From: Anoplopoma fimbria
Lineage: Eukaryota > Chordata > Actinopteri > Perciformes > Anoplopomatidae
Direction: 5' to 3'
Assembly (NCBI RefSeq): GCF_027596085.1
Contig: NC_072472.1
Span: 20,072,680 to 20,136,679 of the forward strand
DNA length: 64,000 nt
The notes under the pieces are model-generated. The model was given only the letters and a program-made list of their open reading frames with translations, searched no databases and was not told the origin of the DNA. How positions within the stretch are numbered: the first letter of the stretch is position 1; each line of letters starts with the position of its first letter. This document shows, piece by piece, positions 50,074 to 64,000 of the stretch. The translations under genes were made by a program, and so were the position numbers.

Positions 50074-51489
50074 AGGCTGCCCACTGATGCTCCCTCTCTC
50101 CTACGAGGGCCTGCTGTTCACTGCCTCAGTCAGCAGCTCTGATGAGGTATTATTCTCCATCACTGCTGTGTGCTGTTGCCTCTGGTAAATAGAATGGATA
50201 AGGAAAACGCCCTCACACTCTTTAGGCATCACATAACACACCATGTGATGGCAGTGTACTGTGTGGTGTAGTTAAGCTAGGTATCCCTCCATAGCTGAAC
50301 CTCTTTTTATATCACAGCATTGAGAGCTGTCATGATGACATCATCTCCACGTGAGAGTTCAGAATATACATGTAGTGTACGTTTGTGTGTTTGAGACACC
50401 GTTAAGCATACAGCTTGTTTCCTTTCTCTGTGATGCTAACGCTGGATGTTTTAGTATCAGTTGCTGGCAACTGAAAGCCCTTAGGGCCTGATTCCATCTG
50501 ACTGAAGAAACAGGGCAAGGTTGGAGTCAGGAAACGCTGTTCCTAAACAGATTATATTAGTGCTTCCAGTAAGTTTAATGCCTAATAACACATGCTCTCG
50601 TTTCACTGTGCTCTCCAGCTGTGAGATGGAAGGTTTGGATCAATGTTTGGATCAGTAGCTTTTTGGATTGGCTGCACTTTTCCCCTCGTCCTACTTAGTT
50701 TTCTGCATTTGTGATTCCTTGCCGAAACAGTGTAATCTAGTCAGAAAGTAGGGGGTTTGTTTCCACTGTGGAATAAAGGAAAAAGTCTTAAAGCCTTTCT
50801 GTACAGCTATTTCATTTGTGACCCCTCCCAAGTTCGTAGCTGTTTTTTTTGCCTTGTAGTTACCTTAATATCCACATCCAGCACAAACAGAGCAGCATTA
50901 GAATACATTTGTGTGATGAGAGTAAGTCCAACATCAATCCTTCTTTAAGCTCAGTTTTTGGTCTCAACCAATTCCAGGGAAACATATCAGTCCATCTGTC
51001 TGCAGTTTAGGTCTGGAAAAGCAGCATATAGTGTGTTTTTCAGAGCTTTTTACTACAATCAGCTGGTGAGAGTTGAAGGCTGTAAAAGGAAAACTGAGCT
51101 AAAAAAGGCTAAAGAGCTCAGTAAATCTGAAGAGAACTGCAAAAGGTGATAATTCTCTGTGGCTTCATAACTTTAAAAAAAAAAAACAGCTTTGACATTA
51201 CACATTGTTAATGATCCATTGATAATGTAAAAAAGAAATAAATTCTGCTTTAGGTTAAGAATTGGTGTCACAAAGCTTTGTCTTCCAAACCCCAAAGACA
51301 AATCTACCTGCTTGCCTTTAACCCTTTAGATGAAGCCACTTCCACTGTAGCAGCCTAGGGATTTGTAGTACAAACTCCCATTGCCTCCAATTCCCAGCAG
51401 CACCTACCATCAATTCTTTCAGCCTGGAGGTGCGGATGCTGTCAAGCAGCACTGCCAGTTGAGTCATTTATTGACTGAGGGCTGGTAGC
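49051..51489. other. Non-coding intron stretch with a CA repeat
   Basis: (GAT)n at 49579-49602 and a pure (CA)n tract at 49991-50070. No exon or element recognised. Confidence 0.5.
49991..50070. repeat. (CA)n microsatellite
   Basis: Forty CA units without interruption. Confidence 0.98.
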
Positions 51490-52016
51490 CAATGCACAGA
51501 CAACTCTCTCTCTATCTCTATCTCTATCTCTATCTCTCTCTCTCACACACACACACACTCTCTTTTTCCTACTCTTCTTATCTGCCTCATTCTCTCTTAT
51601 TCATCTCCCTCTTTCACTCCCCCAACTGCCCCTCCTCTCTCACCCCAAGCCTCTCTTACTCAGCTCTCCTCCCTCCCTCTCATTCCATTTCACTTTCATC
51701 GAGTATCTTGCTCCATCCCTCTCTGTCTCTCTCTTCCTCCCTCCCCTTTCTCTTTCTCTCTCATTTATCCTTCTTCCACTCCAGAAGCTCTGACACACAT
51801 ACACGAACACGCACCCTATGTAGCCCTGTACAGCTCCAGCAGCCAGCCAGCCAGCCAGTCGCTTCATTCATCATTCATTTTGCCAGAGCGAGGGACTCGT
51901 ACATCAGCCCGGACCACGTCTTGCGTTTGGTGACGGTACCGGTGAACCTACAGAGGAGGAACAGAAAGAAAGAAAAGTGTTGAAGTCAGCAGAGGTTAGT
52001 GTTGCAAGGCGGCAGC
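51490..52016 (+). promoter_or_regulatory. dlg2: Pyrimidine-rich putative promoter/5'UTR of the 52017 exon
   Basis: This 0.5-kb block is almost continuous C/T on the + strand to about 51780. It includes a (CTATCT)n/(CT)n/(CA)n microsatellite at 51505-51563. Purine-rich sequence (gaggaggaacagaaagaaag) lies just before the ATG. The layout repeats that of the 30133 exon: C/T tract, short mixed leader, ATG. No TATA box is obvious, and the limits are approximate. Confidence 0.45.
51505..51563. repeat. (CTATCT)n/(CT)n/(CA)n compound microsatellite
   Basis: ctctatctctatctctat followed by ctctctctc and cacacacac, inside the putative promoter tract of the 52017 exon. Confidence 0.95.
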
Positions 52017-52346
52017 ATGACTGCTTACCTGTACAAGCAGCAGAGTTGCTTGGCAGATTTGGATGGAAGGGGGGACTGTGGGGAGGTGCCGGGTTCCTTC
52101 ACCTGGCACCATCAACACCCAAACAACCACCACCACCACCAGCACCCTGGCCAGCGGTACCATTACAGATCCGTCCCTGGCGGTGCCACCCTTCCGCGAA
52201 GGGGGGGCCAGATGGCGGCCTGGCATTTGGACAGCATGTCCTCCAGAAACCCCAGTCGCTTGGCGTCAGTCAGAGCCAAGGGGGGGAGCTGTGACCTGTG
52301 GCCCCCTGAGTGTGGCTGCGTCCTGAGCTGGCAGGAGCCCCACCAG
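52017..52346 (+). CDS. dlg2: Candidate alternative first coding exon of dlg2 (110-residue His-rich N-terminus)
   Basis: The ATG at 52017 has A at -3. The frame is open for 110 codons to CAG|GTAAAA, phase 0, so it can join the ASPAPII exon 6.6 kb downstream. The peptide begins MTAYLYKQQSC. It has a histidine-rich stretch near residues 31-50 (HHQHPNNHHHHQHPGQRYHY), a basic RSVPGGATLPRRGG region, and cysteines at 11, 21, 92, 99 and 101. The exon is GC-rich against AT-rich intron and follows a pyrimidine-rich tract. The open frame extends upstream of the ATG as far as a GTG, but I chose the ATG because this is a vertebrate gene. I have an unconfirmed recollection of a mammalian DLG2 isoform starting with a similar M-x-A-Y-L-x-K-Q pattern. 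Its role would be isoform-specific localisation; that is inference. Confidence 0.75.
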
Positions 52347-55300
52347 GTAAAATTGTGCCTTCTGTCATAACTATTATCAGCGCATGCGTCCATGAGGACC
52401 AGCACGCTGTTGGACAGCTGGACTCTGTTTGTTACTTGTGTAGTTTAATCTGAATGTAGGTAAATTACAACATAGGAGATTTTGTAGATGCACTTTTTAA
52501 TGAAGAAAAAGAATGTAGAACTAATACATCACTTTGTCAATGGCTGTGTTGACTCTCATTACAATATGATGGGCTGTCACAAACTGCAGTTTCTGGGGGT
52601 TTTCTCTCCTGAAAATAACGTAATGCTTATCTTTTTTTGTCTGGCATCAACATCCATGTTTGTTGCTTCAAATGCCAGTAAAAACCACAGAGCACAAATG
52701 AGGTCAGTAGTTTGGTGTCCTGATGACTTGATAATCTCAATGACGGTCACATAAGATTCCTTAAGCATTCAAGCTATGCTTCTCTATAGCTGCTCTTTGT
52801 CAAATCATGTCCAGAAATCAGGTATGAGAGCTTTTGTGTGTGCAGCTGTTTGTGTTGTCACTCAGGACTTTAGTTCACCTTAGTTCACAGTGATTGAATT
52901 AAGGTTAGCTTTTACGAAGGACACCTCACCTCATCCCAACTGTGACTATTATCTTAAACTGACATTTTGTTTTCAAATCAAGGGTTTTGGCAAAAGTAAC
53001 TAAGTTGTTTTCCCAAAAAAACAACATGGACAGCCATAGGAATTCAAATTAGCAACATATGTTAGCTTTAAAGAGGTAAGGGACTGCATCATGGGTGCAT
53101 CAGTCACACAACCTGCAAAATGCACTGTGTGCAAAACACAAGACACTGCCTTGCTAAAGAGCATTTACAAATCAAAGCACATGGATGTTTATTACTCACA
53201 CACCAAGTCGTTTCCAAATATAGAAAGAATCAGGAAAATTCAGTAGCACTGATGGATTTCAAGGTTGACCAGGTCTGCCAGGAGTTATCAGACAGCAGAG
53301 CCATGAAGCAAGCTGGTAATCTGCATCTGATTGCCAGAGCAGAAATATGTGTTGAGAAACACAGAGATGCAAGACTGTCAAGTGATTTGGACAGATATGT
53401 AGGCACTATTCTGGGATGTTTTGCCAACAGCCATTTCATAAATTGCTCAATGGGCTTTAATTAGACAGGCTCTCTTGCTGGAATATAATATTTAAAGGAC
53501 AAGTTTACTCAATCAGAAAGGGATTCATGCATTTCTGTTTGGCTGCATCCTCCACAGACTGACAATTGAACTTGTTATCAAAGCCTCAATGAACCTTTTC
53601 CAGTTGCCGATTTGCAATTTAGTTATGCAAAAATAAAAAAATGGGAGTTGGGATTAAATGAAAGAAGAATTATTTTCTGAAGTTGAATAGTTGAGGTCCA
53701 TCATGATATTTATGTTTGAGAGTTAAAAAAAAACATCTGATACTTATTAACAGACATTGTTTTTTTTATATAAACCCATTCAATTTTGAGAAAATTATTG
53801 TTTTATATTGTTTTTCTATAAAACATCATAGCCAAGATGTGTGTAATTAGCAGTACATTTTACGGTTGAAAAATTATAGCTAACTCCTAAAAACATATCT
53901 TTGGAATTTCTGCAACAGTTTCTTGTTACCTTTTGACTTACAAATATGCTGATGCAGTCATAGCTGCAATGATGAATAATAATATCAGCCAATTTATTGG
54001 CCCAGTGGATTTTATCGGTCTAGAGTAGCTACAGTTCAAAGGGAAGGCACCACATTGTCAGTGATCTCTTGGACCTTCTGTACACCAACAATCACTAATG
54101 ACAGCATACAAAACCTATAAACACTACTCTGATTTAGGCTAGTTTAGGCACAAAATCTAGAGCAGTTGTGATGTTAAAATATAAAAGCGTCAGTAAGTAA
54201 AGAGGGCCCTTCACAGTAACATGCACTGGGGGCCGTCCTAACTACATGACGCTACTGATCCTATGTGGACAGGAGGAGATAGACACACTGTAGTGGTTGT
54301 GAACTGTAAAGATGTTTTAATGGAATATATTTAATGGATGATTGAATGTCAGAATCACTTTTAGACAAGATTGAACCTTTTGTCATTTGTCTTGTTAATG
54401 TCTGTCTCAAACTCCGACAGTTGTTGTCTTCTTCATTATAACTTTCCTTTGCTACACATGAAGAGATAAATGATGATTCATCATTTCTAATTAGACCCTG
54501 AGGAATCCATCAATATTCATTTTGCCGGCCAGAATGAACAGATGACTTTGCAGTTTGAATATAGTTTCAGTCACATTTGAAGGTTCTTCATTCCTCTAGT
54601 GGAGCTTATCTGTCCATTTACATTACACTCCTGCCTTTTCTTTCTGTGTCACTTTGACTATACTTTAGAATCAACATCTCACAATGTGTTGTTGCCTTTT
54701 TTTACATGGGATGCCAGTCAATTATTGATACACTCCCCTGTTTTCATGAGCGACTATACATGGAGGAGCTGCTGAATTATTGAGCCAACCTCAACAAGAG
54801 CACAAAAAGAAATGCAAGCCACTCACTCTGTAACATCTGAAGTATCTGATGCTGCATCTTTGGTTTTTGCAGTTTGATGTCTTCACAGTAATAGTAAGGC
54901 TTTTACGCCTCATCCTTCACGGCTTGGTTATGTCTCAGCTGATGAAAGTGTGGTCTTCAGCACAATATCAGTGTAAAAGTTTAAAAGAAAAGACAAATAC
55001 ACGACATTTTGGCAACTGGTACTGAATGGGTTGAAATAGAAATGCGCATGTTTTAGTGGAGTGATGATATTATTGAGAAGCTATCCATGTAGGAGGATGT
55101 CTGCCTGAAGCCTTCAGAGAGCTGGCCCGATTAATACAACACTCTGCATTCAGCCTTTAGTAAGCCTATACTGTAGTACAGAACTGCTCTTATTTTTTCT
55201 GCTTCTTAGAATATTATTAGCCTGTGATATTATCACCCATATAGTTTATATCTCCATGAAAGCCTGTTAACATATCATTGATGGCTTAATGCCGTTGGAG

Positions 55301-55564
55301 GCAGTTGATCTCGTGGCGATGTTAGGAAACATGAACGAGAGGAGAAAGATGAGCCCAAGTGCAGTTAAGCATGCCATCTAAGTGTGCAGTTGAGTGGCCA
55401 TTACCTCTCGGGGGTCTCTGTGTGCATACATGTGGATTCACAGTGGCAGTGGGATCCATGTGATGTGGTATGTGGTACTGTAGGGCATAACAGTACAAAG
55501 AAGTGAAACTGTTTGAAGGGGTTGAGTGATTACGTATTGAGCATCATTTCAGCTTCTCTCACAC
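52347..55564. other. Non-coding intron stretch
   Basis: It includes a 114-codon ORF at 53120-53464 with no family signature, splice context or GC3 bias. No other feature. Confidence 0.5.
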
Positions 55565-56333
55565 TCGGCGGTTCACAGCCGAGTGTGAAGCGGTCGGGAT
55601 GAGAGTCAGTACCTCCAAGTCTGAGGCCATGGTTCTCTTCCGGAAAACGGTGGATTGCACCCTCTGGGTTGGGAGTGAGTCACTGCCCCAAGTGAGGGAG
55701 TTCAAGTATCTCGGGATCTTATTCACGAGTGAGGGTAAAATGGAGCGGGAGATGGACAGGCGGTTCGGTGCAGCGTCAGCAGTGATGCGGGCGTTGTACC
55801 GGACCGTTTTGGTGAAGAAGGAGCTGAGCCGAAAGGCAAAGCTCTCGATTTACCAGTCCATCTACGTTCCAACCCTCACCTATGGTCATGAGCTTTGGGT
55901 AGTGACCGAAAGAATGAGATCGCGAATACAAGCGGCCGAAATGAGCTTCCTTCGTAGGGTGGCTGGGCTCAGCCTTAGAGATAGGGTGAGGAGCTCAGAC
56001 ATCCGGAGGGAGCTCGGAGTAGAGCCGCTGCTCCTTCGCGTCGAAAGGGGACAGTTGAGGTGGCTCGGGCATCTGATCAGGATGCCTCCTGGACGCCTCC
56101 CTTTAGAGGTTTTCCAGGCACGTCCAACTGGTAAGAGGCCCCGGGGTAGACCCAGAACACGCTGGAGAGATTATATATCTCGTCTGGCCTGGGAACGCCT
56201 CGGGGTTCCCCAGGAGGAGCTGGAAAGTGTTGCTGGGGAGAAGGACGTCTGGAGGACCCTCCTTAGCTTGCTGCCCCCGCGACCCGGCCCCGGATAAGCG
56301 GAAGGAAATGGATGGATGGATGGATGGATGGAT
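55565..56333 (+). mobile_element. Rex3/RTE-like LINE, C-terminal RT region, ORF uninterrupted
   Basis: A 5'-truncated RTE-clade LINE. From 55565 to the TAA at 56295-56297 there is no stop or frameshift. Motifs include TSKSEAMVLFRKTVDC, REFKYLGILFTSEGKMER, LSIYQSIYVPTLTYGHELW, AEMSFLRRVAGLSLRDRVRS, RGQLRWLGHLIRMPP and RPRGRPRTRWRDYI. The catalytic part of RT and the endonuclease are missing, so it is inactive. It ends in (GGAT)n at 56307-56333, the usual tail of this family. Sense orientation relative to dlg2. The clean frame suggests a recent insertion. Confidence 0.92.
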
Positions 56334-57494
56334 GTAAGAAATGAAGTGATCAATGACTCTGGTGTCAAGAAACGCCAACTTTCTTCAGTGTGGTACAGGT
56401 CACAGTGCTGGCATGCCTTTCACACTGTTAACCTGCACAGCTGCAGGCGAACTGACAGGCAGAGGTCAACAAAAAGCATCCAGAGACAGGGATAAGATTA
56501 ATGACAAATGCTCCTGACCCACAATCAGATTATTTGAGCTTCCTGCTCTCCGGCATTATAAAAGAAGATTCGCTTTGTTTCTTTCTCAGATACTGTCCTT
56601 CTGCAGTAGCTGCACATGAGTGTTTGTGTCTGAGTGAATGTCCTGTCTGGACGCTTACCTGCATGACAGAGGAGTGGTGTGTATGTGTAAATGAATGGAT
56701 GTGATGGGGGACGTTTTTCTTGTGTTCAAACAGACATGTGGTACATGAATTAATGGGTATTTCTCATTTTTGCGGTGAACAATAGTAAAAGGATTCCCTT
56801 GAGTCAGTTCATTTTTGATGTGCTGTCCTCTCTGTCTGAGAACGGCTATGAATTAATTCATATAATTAGAGTATGTGCGCAGCAAGTAGATGTGTCTTAA
56901 TCCTGCTCATCATTCCTCTCACAGACACCTCTTTAAGGTTAATTCTGGTGAAGAGAACAGGGGGTAACATAAATAAACATCATATCATACATTAAGTAAT
57001 AAAAAGAAGTAAAATAAATATAATCCAAGAAAGTAATCAGGAAAGCCATATGTCTCATGGCCCCTAAATAAAAAGTCTCTCACATCAAGCACACTGGTTC
57101 AAGAAAAAAAAAACACCAGGGCTGACTTTACCGTCAAGGTAGGCAACCTGGGCCATTCAATCTTTCATTCAACCCAATTCAATACACACTGCATACAACA
57201 GTACATACTTTGTAAGAGCAGCTTCAGTATGTACTAAAGGTAAAAAAGACCATGTATGTGATTTGGAATGCAGTAAAAGATTCCTTGCTCAACAGATAGA
57301 TTGTGCAGTTAGTGAAAGTGTGGGCTCCATGGTAGCTCTGAAGGATCAGCTAACAACAAAGGGGCGGGGCTCAGCAAGGGGTCAATAGAATAACCTTTAC
57401 GAACCCACAGGTGCTCAGTGATGCAGTGCTAGGAATGATAAGAAAGAGAGGCATTCATGGCATAATTTACACTGAAAGAAAAAACACTGCACTG
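56334..57494. other. Non-coding intron stretch
   Basis: No exon or repeat recognised. Confidence 0.5.
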
Positions 57495-57620
57495 TGGTTC
57501 GGTGGAGAGAAGGGTCGTCCTCCAATCAGGGGATCGGCGGTTCGATCCCCGGCTCCGGCAGTCCATGTCGACTAGAAAAGCGCTTTACAAGTACAGTCTA
57601 TTTTAACCATTTACCATTAC
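57495..57620 (+). mobile_element. SINE fragment
   Basis: Head fragment with B box GGTTCGATCCC and ggctccggcagtccatgtcg, then directly a tail aaaagcgctttacaagtaca. The body is deleted, joining head to tail. Confidence 0.75.
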
Positions 57621-58915
57621 TGTATTCTTTCAAATAAAAAGGTAAATGTGTGTCCTCAGGAACGAGTGATGTTAATCCTGCTTGCCTGGTTTACAGTAGA
57701 GTTGGTCTGTACCCACATTCTCAAGCACAAGAAGAAACGGATGAATAACGTTTATGCACAAAACTGTACATAAGCATGTCTAATAATTTACACCATTTAT
57801 CATTTACTGAAAATGAGTGTAATGAAACTATGTTTGTCCTCAGGACATTCTTTTTTACTAATAATTACTAATCGAAGTAAACCCAAAAATGCTTCTCCCT
57901 TGCATTGATTCACCAAAAGCTTAATCTGCAAGTAGTATAAAGAGGCAGCAGTCCTGTAGTATAGTAGGGTCATGTGACCTGTAGTCTCAGTTTTGTGATA
58001 GTTGTGATGGAGACATGAGTGGACAGGCGGGGTCTCCTGCTGATGACGTGTGCTGTCAGTGCACTGATGACCAAGCAAACAGTCTCGTCCTTCCCATCAT
58101 CATGTGCAGCACACAGTGTGTAAGGAGCTATGACACTGAAACAGTGGCATTAATGTGTGTGTGTAGATACTGCATACCTCATGTAAAACAGGTTTCCAGT
58201 CTAGGATCTGGGACCGGATTAGGCAACTGTTATAAATGTCAAATAACTTTGTTACGTGGTGCACACAATGTTATATACTACTCGATCTGCATCACATTCT
58301 GTTTCATTTAATTATTCATGTGAGTATGATTAACCTTTTTTTTTTTTTTTTACTAGCCCTTGTTTGTTTGAGTTCTATTCTTCTTGTTGGGACAAAATCA
58401 AAGGATGAATTTCAAAAGACTCTCAAAATGCATCCTTGAGCATCCTCTTCTGAAGTGAGTCTCATAAATCAGGCTCATTGTTTACGTACTGTAAACTCAA
58501 TTGCTGATTGGATGTTCGGTCAGGCCTCTCATGTTTTGACAGTCTTACCATTGGTGACGTTAAATGTGAACATTTACGTTTACAGGTATTCATGGTACAT
58601 TTGAACACAAGCTGCTGTCCTGTATGAATCAGTGAGGCGTATCTGCCTAATAGGAAGTTACCACAGCCACTCGTTTACTAGCTGTTTTCTGATCCGTCTC
58701 GTGTTAAAACTGTGCAGCTATAATAACTGTGTATGAGAGTGGAACGATTCTGCTGCCATTCAGCAAATGGAAGTCTCTTAAATTGTTGATGATACAGAGA
58801 TCCACAAGCTTGTCCCCTGGATGCATTTATGGAAAGTAGGACAGTGGTGGGCTCTCTATCACTAAAACATAAGTCTCCCCCTTTTCTCTCCCTCCTCTCT
58901 CCGTCTCTTTTACAG
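57621..58915. other. End of the 47-kb intron
   Basis: AT-rich intron running into the strong pyrimidine tract before 58916. No other exon recognised. Confidence 0.5.
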
Positions 58916-58969
58916 GCCAGCCCTGCGCCGATAATCGTCAACACAGACACTTTGGAGTCGGTTCCTTAT
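58916..58969 (+). CDS. dlg2: dlg2 exon: ASPAPII linker
   Basis: The 54-base exon encodes ASPAPIIVNTDTLESVPY. A strong pyrimidine tract ending TTTTACAG precedes it and TAT|GTGAGT follows; both ends are phase 0. The ASPAPIIVNTDTL core is shared by vertebrate DLG2 isoforms and is the point where their alternative N-termini converge. That is why the upstream candidate first exons, all ending in phase 0, are plausible partners. Confidence 0.97.
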
Positions 58970-60536
58970 GTGAGTTTCAGTGTATTTTTTGATTCACCTA
59001 TTCAGTAGAAGATCCATACCTCCAGCAGATATAAGCACACTTGACTGAGTTTGAGCCCAGATAGTATGTGTGGTGCATCACTACGTTTTGATCATGTAAC
59101 TTATCAAAGTAACAAATAAGGTTGCAGTGCTGAATTATTGATGTTTATCATGAATAAATGACCACCACAAGACTTCTAAAGACCTTCACCTCAGTATTTT
59201 ACATCAGATCACAGAAATAAAGCTGGACTAATAACTGAATGCACTTCAAGAGGTGCTTTGTAGTCATATGTTGGCGGTTCTGTTAACAGTGAAAGATGCT
59301 TCTCTGTTTTTTGTAGATATGAGGACAGGAACATCTGCCTCAGACTGTGACATTATGCAAGCAGCTGTTATTTCTTTCCAGACAACATTACTAACTTTTA
59401 TTGAGATATGTTTTCCATATGATAGAGTTTAAATCATATAGCAACTTCAGATAACCTCCGCCTCTTTTACTGCTGTTGCTTATTTAGTCTTCAGGTCTTG
59501 CTTGCTCATACAGTCCTATGAGCTCTGATAAAAACATCTGATGCTGCTCAAAAATGACGTCCAACTGGGACTATGATATGCAGCGTCTCACATGCTGCTG
59601 TGCTATTCCTGTATGAATGCATAATGACGGAAGTGCTCTCTGCTAATTAATCATCTCAGTGAGATACAGGATGGGACTGACTCTGCTGTAGATAACCGCC
59701 ACCATGGCAAAAATAGAGAATGTTGATGTTTCCATTGAGATGGCGCCTTTTTAGCATTAAAATCAGTTGCTCTGGAAAACACCTGACAGCTCCTGGTCAG
59801 TTTAAGATTTCATCATCATCCTCCATGAATATACTTCAATTTAATTATTCAGCATTGCTGGCATGTGTTTTCATTTTAAAGTCGAGAAGAACTGAAATTT
59901 TCTATTTTTAACCCATTAAGATCACCGGTCTTATTGTGCTCCTATTCATCAATATATTCAAAAAGATTACAAAAAAATCTATTTCTCAAGGTTTTATGAA
60001 ATCAAATGATCTTTTCAACAACATATGACATGTGCTTACGTAAGCTGGTACGGATGAGCTTCAACCAATAATATGATCCATCCATCAATCTATCTGCAAC
60101 TTTTAGCAACAAGTTAGGTGTATGTGGAGACCCAGTCATCTGTAGCTCCGTATCACATTAATCTCTAAGTCTGCCCACTTTTTAGCAAAGGATTTGATTT
60201 AAATCCCTCTTTTTACAGTACACAGTTCAGATATTCTGTTTCACTATGGAATACCTCACAATACAGACCATGAAAACTCCCCAGTTCATTACCTGAATTA
60301 TGACAATTCTTTTTTGTAAACTATGTTTTCTGAAATATTATGTTGTGCAAATGAGGCATTATCTCATGGTGGTAATAGAAAAATAGACAAAGTAGTAAAT
60401 AAACACCTAAATGTGTAATTCAGATGTTATCTTTCCACTATTCTGAAGCGAAGACATGAACATCAATGTTGTTGCCTGTAGCGTCTCTCCATTGTTTGAA
60501 GGGATAAAAAACTCTATCTGTTTTCTGTACCTTCAG
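58970..60536. other. dlg2: dlg2 intron (1,567 bp)
   Basis: Begins GTGAGT and ends CTTCAG. No repeat or exon recognised inside. Confidence 0.8.
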
Positions 60537-60587
60537 GTCAACGGCACAGAAATTGAATATGAGTTTGAGGAAATCACTCTAGAGCGG
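60537..60587 (+). CDS. dlg2: dlg2 exon: start of PDZ1
   Basis: The 51-base exon encodes VNGTEIEYEFEEITLER, a typical DLG2 sequence. Its second half, EYEFEEITLER, is the first beta strand of PDZ1. The acceptor is tgtaccttcag and the donor CGG|GTGAGT; both boundaries are phase 0. Confidence 0.97.

Positions 60588-64000
<3,413 letters not shown>

Noticed and set aside
51999..52016. Upstream start at 51999 for the 52017 exon
   Set aside because: The codon is GTG; a vertebrate start is expected at the ATG at 52017.

Overview
The window is nuclear DNA from a ray-finned fish, probably a percomorph. It is AT-rich and intron-dominated, with long (CA)n and (TACA)n tracts. It is loaded with teleost-type retroposons: Rex3/RTE-like and L2/Rex1-like LINEs, tRNA-derived SINEs, a Tc1 remnant and TTAA-flanked MITEs. 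There is one 100-base run of N at 6021-6120, the usual scaffold-gap placeholder.

The only cellular gene I can identify is on the + strand: part of the 5' half of dlg2 (PSD-93/chapsyn-110), a synaptic MAGUK scaffold. Four shared exons are certain: 11736-11900 (linker ending [13 protein letters not shown]), 58916-58969 (ASPAPIIVNTDTLESVPY), 60537-60587 (VNGTEIEYEFEEITLER) and 61922-62046 (first two-thirds of PDZ1, with the GLGF ligand loop). They join in frame, and the last ends within an arginine codon, so PDZ1 finishes outside the window. Upstream 5' exons and the rest of the protein (PDZ2, PDZ3, SH3, GK) also lie outside.

The 47-kb intron between 11900 and 58916 holds three candidate alternative first coding exons at 30133-30216, 38283-38591 and 52017-52346. 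Each begins with an ATG and ends at a GT donor in phase 0, so each could splice directly to the ASPAPII exon and give a PSD-93 isoform with its own N-terminus. Two follow long pyrimidine-rich tracts of the kind seen at 5'UTRs. This fits the known use of several N-termini and intragenic promoters in mammalian DLG2. I do not recognise the 38283 peptide from any protein.

Repeats by region. 0-6.5 kb: SINE, LINE endonuclease and RT fragments, a composite dispersed repeat, and a full SINE inside a LINE. 11.9-18 kb: a MITE fragment and a 1.4-kb TACA array. 18.9-26 kb: three antisense 5'-truncated copies of one LINE family. 28-35 kb: SINE tail, Tc1 remnant, a possible solo LTR, and a LINE 3' end. 40.2-41.2 kb: a CpG-containing 12/15-bp minisatellite. 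45.7-49.1 kb: a TTAA-flanked MITE followed by a large foldback element with tandemly repeated arms. 55.6-56.3 kb: an uninterrupted Rex3-like RT C-terminus. 57-61 kb: SINEs between dlg2 exons.

I found no bacterial-type system, CRISPR array, intact transposase or non-coding RNA gene. The features most worth follow-up are the alternative first exons, the foldback element and the minisatellite.
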